NCBI GenBank assembly: GCA_030537135.1
Contig: JAUNOP010000009.1
Coordinates: forward strand, 1 to 64,000
Reading direction: 5' to 3'
Length of the DNA: 64,000 nt
Source: Eubacteriales bacterium
Lineage (GTDB): Bacteria > Bacillota > Clostridia > Lachnospirales > Lachnospiraceae
Shown here: positions 61,686 to 64,000 of the stretch, piece after piece
Position numbering within the stretch: position 1 is the first letter of the stretch
Layout: every line of letters begins with the position of its first letter
Position numbers and translations under genes: made by a program
Notes under the pieces: model-generated
Databases searched by the model: none
Told to the model about the DNA's origin: nothing
What the model saw: the letters and a program-made list of their open reading frames with translations, nothing else

Positions 61686-62906
61686 TTATGCTTTCTTCTC
61701 CATATATTGAATCATAGCAGCAGCGGCTCTTTTTGCTTCCTCCACTGCATGAACCACTGTCTTTGGTCCCTGTACCACGTCTCCTGCTGCAAAAACACCT
61801 TCGCAGGTTGTCATGCAGTTTTCATCTGTCACAAGCAGTCCTCTGTCCGTGCTTTCCAAGCCCTCTGTTGTGAGAAGCAGCTTGTTTTTTGGTCCCTGGC
61901 TTGCTGAGATTATAATAGAATCTGCAAGCACCTGTTCTCTTTCTTCCTTGTAGCCGATTACCTTGTCATTCTCATCAAATATGGTAATCTTGAAAACAGG
62001 GCCCTTTTCATTGATGGATTCAATTGCCTTTCCAAACACAAACTCAGCGCCCTCAAGCTCTGTGTAGGCAACCTCGCTGGAGCTGGCGGAGATATGCTTT
62101 CCTCTCGCATATAAGGTTACTCTCTGAGCGCCGTTTCTGAGCGCTGTTCTTGCCACATCCATAGCCACATTTCCCATTCCTATAACGGCCACATTTTCCC
62201 CCAATTTATGTGCGGCAGGATTGCGCAGGTAGTCGATTCCATAATAAACATTTGCAAGGCTTTCGCCCTTTATTCCCAGGGTCTTCGGACGCCACACGCC
62301 TGTTCCCACAAAGATGCTGCCATATCCATCGCGCAGCAAGTCCTGAATCACCAGAGCGCTTCCAATCACTGTATTGGGGCGAACCTTAATCCCCAATTTC
62401 TCCATAAGCCTAGTATATCTGACAAGGATGGTTTTGGAAAGCCGAAACTCTGGAATTTCGTATTGGAGGACGCCCCCGATCTTGCTTCTCTCTTCAAAAA
62501 TAGTAACCCCATAGCCTTCAAGCGCCAATTTTACAGCGACGGTCATTCCTGCCGGTCCGCCTCCGATTACTGCTGCCTTTTTATCCTTCTTTTGAATCTT
62601 TGGAATCTGGATTCTGTCCAGGTAAGAATCTGAAATAAAATTTTCAATGCTGCTGAAATGTATGGGGTTTCCCTTTCTTCCCAGAACACAATGCCCCTCG
62701 CACTGCATCTCGTGATTACATACAGTAGAGCATACAACTGACAGAGGATTATTATCAAACAGCATTTTTCCCGCTTCCATCAGCTTCTGCTGCCGAAACA
62801 GCTCCATTACCTGCGGAATAGAGGTATGAATCGGACAGCCCTGCTGGCACATGGGCTTTTTGCATTTCAGACAGCGATTCGCCTCTTCTATGATATGTAA
62901 TGCCAT
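61686..62906 (-). CDS. GltD-like NAD(P)H flavin oxidoreductase with iron-sulfur domain
   Basis: This 406-residue protein has an N-terminal Cys-rich domain ([14 protein letters not shown], then [15 protein letters not shown]) that binds two 4Fe-4S clusters, followed by an FAD domain ([13 protein letters not shown]) and an NAD(P)H domain ([14 protein letters not shown]). The end has [23 protein letters not shown]. It is the small-subunit type of glutamate synthase, but no large subunit is near. In the glucarate locus it may supply or take electrons for a step such as tartronate semialdehyde reduction, which is a guess. Confidence 0.88.
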   Translation of the reverse strand: MALHIIEEANRCLKCKKPMCQQGCPIHTSIPQVMELFRQQKLMEAGKMLFDNNPLSVVCSTVCNHEMQCEGHCVLGRKGNPIHFSSIENFISDSYLDRIQIPKIQKKDKKAAVIGGGPAGMTVAVKLALEGYGVTIFEERSKIGGVLQYEIPEFRLSKTILVRYTRLMEKLGIKVRPNTVIGSALVIQDLLRDGYGSIFVGTGVWRPKTLGIKGESLANVYYGIDYLRNPAAHKLGENVAVIGMGNVAMDVARTALRNGAQRVTLYARGKHISASSSEVAYTELEGAEFVFGKAIESINEKGPVFKITIFDENDKVIGYKEEREQVLADSIIISASQGPKNKLLLTTEGLESTDRGLLVTDENCMTTCEGVFAAGDVVQGPKTVVHAVEEAKRAAAAMIQYMEKKA

Positions 62907-62956
62907 GACGGCCTCCCTTCTTCCCTTACTGCGCGTTTTCTCAATCTATCGACCAA

Positions 62957-63847
62957 TCAGAGCAGGTTCATCTCCACCAATACCTGATGCAGCTTCTCCT
63001 TTTCCTCTGGCTTAAGCTCTGCAATCGGAGCCAGACATTTTCCCACCTGAAAGCCCTGCTGAACCAGTCCTTCCTTGATAACTGCCGGGAAAGTTCCCAT
63101 GCTGCAGGCAATACGAAGCGGAGCCAGAACAAACTGCGCCTCAAGAGAGCCCTTAACGTCCCCTGCTACATATTTATCATAAATATCTGCTGCGATTCTC
63201 GGCGCTACATTCGCGCAGGAGGCAATAGCTCCGGAAGCGCCATAGCAAAGCGCTGCGTGAATCAGGGTATCTCTTCCCATCAGCACATGGAAGCTGTCGT
63301 TGTCCCTGGTCAGGCGGATATATTCTGCTGTGTTTGTCATATCGCCGGTGCTGTCCTTAACTGCCACAATGTTGTCAATCTTTGCCAGCCTTGCCACTGT
63401 TGCGGGCTTGATGGTAACATTTGTTTTTGGCGCGTTATTGTACAGAATAATCGGCAGGGTAGTGCTTGCTGCAATTGTTGCAAAATAGTCGTACAGCTCC
63501 TCCTGCGTCTGTGAAACAAACATAGGAGTAAGTACGGAAACTGCGTCAACCCCCACCTCCTCACAGATTTTAATCAGCTCAATCACGCCCCTGGTTGTGA
63601 TATGGTTGGCGCCGCCGTATACAGGCACACGGCCTCTTGTCTCATCTACAACGGTTTCCAGAATTTTTCGATAGGTAGCATTGTCAAAGGCGTAAAATTC
63701 TCCTGTGGTTCCCAGTGGGAATAAGCCGTGTACTCCCTGCTCGATGAGGTGATTGACCATCTGTCTTAATACCTCATAATTTACCTCGCCTTCCTCGGTC
63801 AATGGCGTAATAATCGGCGGAATGACTCCTCTTGGAACAAATGCCAT
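62957..63847 (-). CDS. DapA/NanA-family aldolase or dehydratase, probably for a keto-deoxy-sugar acid
   Basis: This 296-residue Schiff-base enzyme has GTTGE (46-50), Tyr136 in ILYNNAP and the catalytic Lys164 in VAVKDSTGD. The family includes dihydrodipicolinate synthase, sialate lyase, KDG aldolase and 5-keto-4-deoxyglucarate dehydratase. Next to glucarate dehydratase and glycerate kinase, an aldol cleavage of 5-keto-4-deoxyglucarate to pyruvate and tartronate semialdehyde fits best; the decarboxylating dehydratase would not need the kinase. The ATG at 63847 follows AGGAGG; the frame to 63883 has no site. Confidence 0.88.
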   Translation of the reverse strand: MAFVPRGVIPPIITPLTEEGEVNYEVLRQMVNHLIEQGVHGLFPLGTTGEFYAFDNATYRKILETVVDETRGRVPVYGGANHITTRGVIELIKICEEVGVDAVSVLTPMFVSQTQEELYDYFATIAASTTLPIILYNNAPKTNVTIKPATVARLAKIDNIVAVKDSTGDMTNTAEYIRLTRDNDSFHVLMGRDTLIHAALCYGASGAIASCANVAPRIAADIYDKYVAGDVKGSLEAQFVLAPLRIACSMGTFPAVIKEGLVQQGFQVGKCLAPIAELKPEEKEKLHQVLVEMNLL

Positions 63848-63912
63848 AATATTTTCCTCCTTTTTCTGTGATGTTGGGATCAAAAGGGATCTTGACCCCT
63901 GGTATCTTTATA

Positions 63913-64000
63913 TCAAAGAATAAATTGTGCAATCAAAAGCTCTACAATGCCGACGCCCGCCATAATCAGAGAAATGGCCGTCTTGCAGCGAACCTGGTCT
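63913..64000 (-). CDS. C-terminal end of a membrane protein, cut by the window edge
   Basis: The last 29 codons read QVRCKTAISLIMAGVGIVEL then LIAQFIL and a stop. The segment is a hydrophobic helix. In a sugar-acid locus a glucarate transporter is likely, but the family cannot be told. Confidence 0.55.
   Translation of the reverse strand, partial: DQVRCKTAISLIMAGVGIVELLIAQFIL

Overview
The window looks like a chromosomal segment of a strictly anaerobic, gut-type Firmicute, most likely Lachnospiraceae. The reasons are AGGAGG-type ribosome binding sites, YesM/YesN-type two-component regulation of a sugar ABC transporter, an Rnf complex, a Zn-type L33, mannitol-type PTS genes with a PRD activator, and several protein families mainly known from Clostridia (DUF4317, DUF3737). 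No tRNA, rRNA or CRISPR array was found.

Layout. 1-52 is the probable right end (omega-RNA 3' end) of an IS200/IS605-family element lying outside the window. 170-5413 (-) holds an OmpR-type two-component system and an FtsX/MacB-type ABC exporter. 5848-14153 (+) holds a YesM/YesN two-component system followed by a CUT2-type sugar ABC operon. 14271-16565 holds an MscS channel and a duplicated membrane protein. 16863-22144 (+) is a four-gene sulfation operon: ATP sulfurylase subunits with a fused APS kinase, a CHR-family anion transporter and a sulfotransferase, with no PAPS reductase. 22207-23511 (-) is a PP2C-like phosphatase. 23801-33449 (-) is a continuous electron-transfer block: tatB/A-like, tatA and tatC, then a Tat-exported FMN/FAD reductase, rnfC, a fused rnfD-rnfG, rnfE, rnfA, rnfB and apbE. 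33929-37216 holds an EamA exporter, a DUF4317 gene and a HAD phosphatase. 37376-39587 (-) is rpmG-secE-nusG-rplK-rplA. 40117-46088 is a surface-polysaccharide locus (ABC-2 exporter, initiating sugar-phosphate transferase, SGNH lipoprotein, two GT2 enzymes). 46442-47168 is a decay zone with a truncated wall/Rhs-type gene start and a dead RelB-YoeB toxin-antitoxin module. 47331-50004 holds a GH140-like hydrolase and a beta-helix protein. 50284-58781 (-) is a mannitol-type PTS locus with its own EI and HPr. 58994-64000 (-) is a D-glucarate catabolic locus, cut at the window end.

How the genes work together. The Rnf/ApbE/Tat/reductase block reads as a self-contained respiratory unit: Rnf moves electrons outward, ApbE attaches FMN to RnfD, RnfG and the reductase, and TatABC exports the folded flavoenzyme. 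No quinone or haem protein is visible. The sulfation operon can take sulfate (if the CHR protein imports it) to PAPS and then to a sulfated product, probably a glycan. The glucarate genes fit glucarate to 5-keto-4-deoxyglucarate, to pyruvate plus tartronate semialdehyde, to glycerate, to 2-phosphoglycerate, with a DapA-family enzyme in place of the usual aldolase.

The intergenic DNA carries two dispersed repeat families. Family A is about 142 bp, has 12-bp inverted ends GTYACTGTTCAC, and in one copy shows an 8-bp target duplication made by insertion into a family B repeat. Its internal hairpins keep their geometry while their sequence changes. Family B is about 60 bp with six copies. All functional statements are inferences from sequence reading only; no database search was possible.
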